Shown: positions 62,090-64,000 of the stretch, one piece after another
Numbering within the stretch: position 1 is the stretch's first letter
Layout: each line of letters starts with the position of its first letter
NCBI GenBank assembly: GCA_945865175.1
Contig: CAMBDA010000010.1
Span: 1 to 64,000, forward strand
From: an uncultured Prevotellaceae bacterium
Lineage (GTDB): Bacteria > Bacteroidota > Bacteroidia > Bacteroidales > Bacteroidaceae
DNA: 64,000 bases
Direction: 5' to 3'
Program-made: the position numbers and the translations under genes
The notes under the pieces: model-generated
Database searches by the model: none
What the model was told of the DNA's origin: nothing
What the model saw: only the letters and a program-made list of their open reading frames with translations

Positions 62090-63412
62090 ATGGCAACAGC
62101 ATTTCAAAAAGTATATACAACGATAAGCCAGATAACGAAGGCCACATGCAGCCTCAAGGCCAAGGGCGTGGGATATGATGAACTGGCCACCATCGACGGC
62201 AAGCTGGCACAGGTGGTGAAGATTATGGGCGATGATGTCACACTGCAGGTTTTCGAGGGCACCTCGGGCATACCCACCAATGCTGAGGTGGTATTCCTGG
62301 GCAAGAGCCCTTCGCTCAAGGTGAGCGAACAGCTGGCCGGTCGCTTCTTCAATGCATACGGAAACCCTATCGATGGCGGACCCGTGGTAGAGGGCAAGGA
62401 CGTGGAAATCGGAGGTCCCAGCGTGAATCCCGTGCGGCGCAAGCAGCCCAGCGAACTCATTGCCACAGGTATTGCCGGTATCGACCTCAACAATACCCTG
62501 GTGAGCGGACAGAAGATTCCCTTCTTTGCCGACCCCGACCAGCCCTTCAACGAGGTGATGGCCATGGTGGCATTGCGTGCCAAGGCCGACAAGATTATCC
62601 TGGGAGGTATGGGTATGACCAACGACGACTACCTCTTCTTCCGCAACACCTTCTCCAATGCCGGCTCGCTGGACCGCATCATCTCTTTCATCAATACCAC
62701 CGAGGACCCCGCTGTGGAGCGTCTGCTCATCCCCGACATGGCACTCACAGCAGCCGAGTATTTCGCTGTGGAAAAGCATGAGAAGGTGCTTGTGCTGCTC
62801 ACCGACATGACCTCCTATGCCGACTCGCTCTCCATTGTGAGCAACCGTATGGACCAGATTCCCAGCAAGGACTCAATGCCTGGCTCACTCTATTCCGACC
62901 TGGCCAAGATCTACGAAAAGGCCGTGCAGTTCCCCGAAAGCGTGGGCGGTGGCTCCATCACCATCATTGCCGTCACCACGCTGAGTGGCGGCGACATCAC
63001 ACATGCCGTGCCCGACAACACCGGCTACATCACTGAAGGACAGCTCTATCTGCGTCGCGACTCTGATGTGGGAAAGGTCATTGTCGACCCCTTCCGCTCG
63101 CTCTCCCGCCTCAAGCAGCTGGTAGCCGGAAAGAAGACCCGCAAGGACCACTCTCAAGTGATGAACGCGGCCATCCGCCTCTATGCCGATGCCGCCAATG
63201 CCAAGACAAAACTCGAGAACGGCTTCGACCTCACCGACTACGACAACCGCTGTCTCGATTTCTCCCGGGACTATGCCAACCACTTGCTGGCCATCGACGT
63301 GAACCTGAATACAGAGGAGATGCTCGATGTCACATGGGAGCTGTTCCGCAAGTATTTCAAACTCGAAGAAGTGAACATCAAAAAAGAATTTACAGACATC
63401 TATTGGAAGTAA
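62090..63412 (+). CDS. atpB: V-type ATP synthase regulatory subunit B
   Basis: The 440-residue protein alternates with A in the V1 ring. It has the B-type nucleotide region without a canonical P-loop (GQKIPFFADPDQPFNEV), TDMTSYADSLSIVSNRMDQIP and GSITIIAVTTLSGGDITH. Its stop directly adjoins the start of D. Confidence 0.95.
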   Translation: MATAFQKVYTTISQITKATCSLKAKGVGYDELATIDGKLAQVVKIMGDDVTLQVFEGTSGIPTNAEVVFLGKSPSLKVSEQLAGRFFNAYGNPIDGGPVVEGKDVEIGGPSVNPVRRKQPSELIATGIAGIDLNNTLVSGQKIPFFADPDQPFNEVMAMVALRAKADKIILGGMGMTNDDYLFFRNTFSNAGSLDRIISFINTTEDPAVERLLIPDMALTAAEYFAVEKHEKVLVLLTDMTSYADSLSIVSNRMDQIPSKDSMPGSLYSDLAKIYEKAVQFPESVGGGSITIIAVTTLSGGDITHAVPDNTGYITEGQLYLRRDSDVGKVIVDPFRSLSRLKQLVAGKKTRKDHSQVMNAAIRLYADAANAKTKLENGFDLTDYDNRCLDFSRDYANHLLAIDVNLNTEEMLDVTWELFRKYFKLEEVNIKKEFTDIYWK

Positions 63413-64000
63413 ATGGCCATCAAGTTTCAATATAACAAAACCTCACTCCAGCAGATTGAGAAGGACCTCAAGATGCGTCAGCGCACCTTGCCAATCATCA
63501 AGAGCAAGGAGACAGCACTGCGTCTGGAAGTGAAGCGATGCAAGGAGGAGGCCGACCTGCTTGAGCAGAAACTGCAGGAGCAGATTGCCGGCTACGAATC
63601 CATGTATGCGCTCTGGGGCGAGTTTGACACCTCCCTCGTGGCCCTTCGCGATGTGGAGCTGGATGTCAAGAAAATAGCGGGTGTTAGAGTACCTGTGCTC
63701 AAGAACATCCGCCTCGAAGTGAAACCTTTTGGCATCTTCAGTGCACCCAAGTGGTATTTCGACGGCATCCACCTGCTCCATGGCCTTGTAAAGACTGCCG
63801 TGGAACGCGAATTCGTCTTTGCCAAACTGGGGTTGCTGGAGCATGCACGCAAGAAGACCACCCAGAAGGTGAACCTCTTTGAGAAAGTACAGATTCCTGG
63901 TTTCCAGGAGGCCGTGCGCAAGATTAAACGTTTCATGGAAGACGAGGAAAACCTGAGCAAAAGTTCGCAAAAGATTCTGAAGTCTATCCAAGAAAAAAGA
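63413..64000 (+). CDS. atpD: V-type ATP synthase subunit D, truncated by the window end
   Basis: The ATG at 63413 follows the B stop without a gap, and 196 codons are present with no stop. The two long helices of the central shaft are visible: KTSLQQIEKDLKMRQRTLPI at the start and FQEAVRKIKRFMEDEENLSKSS near the end. Subunit D is usually about 200-210 residues, so only the tail is missing. It forms the rotor shaft in V1. Confidence 0.9.
   Translation, partial: MAIKFQYNKTSLQQIEKDLKMRQRTLPIIKSKETALRLEVKRCKEEADLLEQKLQEQIAGYESMYALWGEFDTSLVALRDVELDVKKIAGVRVPVLKNIRLEVKPFGIFSAPKWYFDGIHLLHGLVKTAVEREFVFAKLGLLEHARKKTTQKVNLFEKVQIPGFQEAVRKIKRFMEDEENLSKSSQKILKSIQEKR

Noticed and set aside
1..64000. tRNA or rRNA genes
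   Set aside because: No segment with the tRNA arm motifs or conserved rRNA sequence was recognised by eye; a dedicated scan would be needed to exclude a divergent one.

Overview
The window reads as a Bacteroidales chromosome, most likely Prevotellaceae. Many transcription units start with the Bacteroidetes sigma-ABfr promoter (TAnnTTTGC at -7, in the best cases with TTTG exactly 19 nt upstream). Gene content agrees: SusB-type GH97 and GH2 enzymes, DUF4369 and DUF4476 proteins, YifB, paired FKBP lipoproteins, LrgA/LrgB, and a bacterial V-type ATPase operon with the DUF2764 subunit. No rRNA, tRNA or CRISPR array was recognised.

Region 1 (1-5.1 kb, +): a redox and small-molecule cluster with the end of an alpha/beta hydrolase, an FMN reductase, a DXS-like transketolase, a carboxymuconolactone decarboxylase-cupin fusion, a lipoprotein flavodoxin and an AraC regulator. 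A 75-bp scar of a second hydrolase gene sits between DXS and the CMD-cupin gene. Region 2 (5.1-17.6 kb) is accessory: two near-identical AAA-ATPase/PD-(D/E)XK genes lie 8 kb apart around a membrane-anchored winged-helix regulator, its probable outer-membrane receptor target with an operator-like repeat, and an arsR-led organoarsenical-type operon. It ends with a DUF4476 gene, a decayed EstA-like esterase and a truncated HEPN-type Abi gene with a structured leader.

Region 3 (17.6-24.6 kb) holds the least explained gene: an A+T-rich 1187-residue protein with a cold-shock domain at one end and several zinc ribbons at the other. It abuts a truncated Abi gene on one side and, on the other, a phosphatase gene that breaks off at the first motif of a nucleoside-hydrolase domain. 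An IS3-type remnant and large inverted repeats follow. Together these look like a worn defence-type island.

Region 4 (24.6-33.5 kb, -): an ECF sigma/anti-sigma/membrane-protein operon, a GH97 alpha-galactosidase-type enzyme, YifB, a DUF4369 lipoprotein and a large TPR/OmpA-like lipoprotein. Region 5 (33.7-49.1 kb): a large GH2 enzyme, HxlR and cupin genes, LrgAB, a phytase-like esterase, then a long minus-strand run (U32 protein, DusB, SufE, M28 peptidase, a glutamine-amidotransferase/dipeptidase fusion, Lrp/AsnC) and three consecutive FKBP isomerases predicted for three different locations.

Region 6 (49.2-64 kb): housekeeping genes for a metal-free-type sirtuin, a TGS nucleoside kinase, a Fur-family regulator, CysK, YchF, Lgt, PdxB and DsbD, then the V-ATPase operon E-DUF2764-A-B-D, which runs off the end. 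A 41-nt promoter-containing sequence occurs almost identically upstream of yaaA (23.1 kb) and ychF (53.5 kb).
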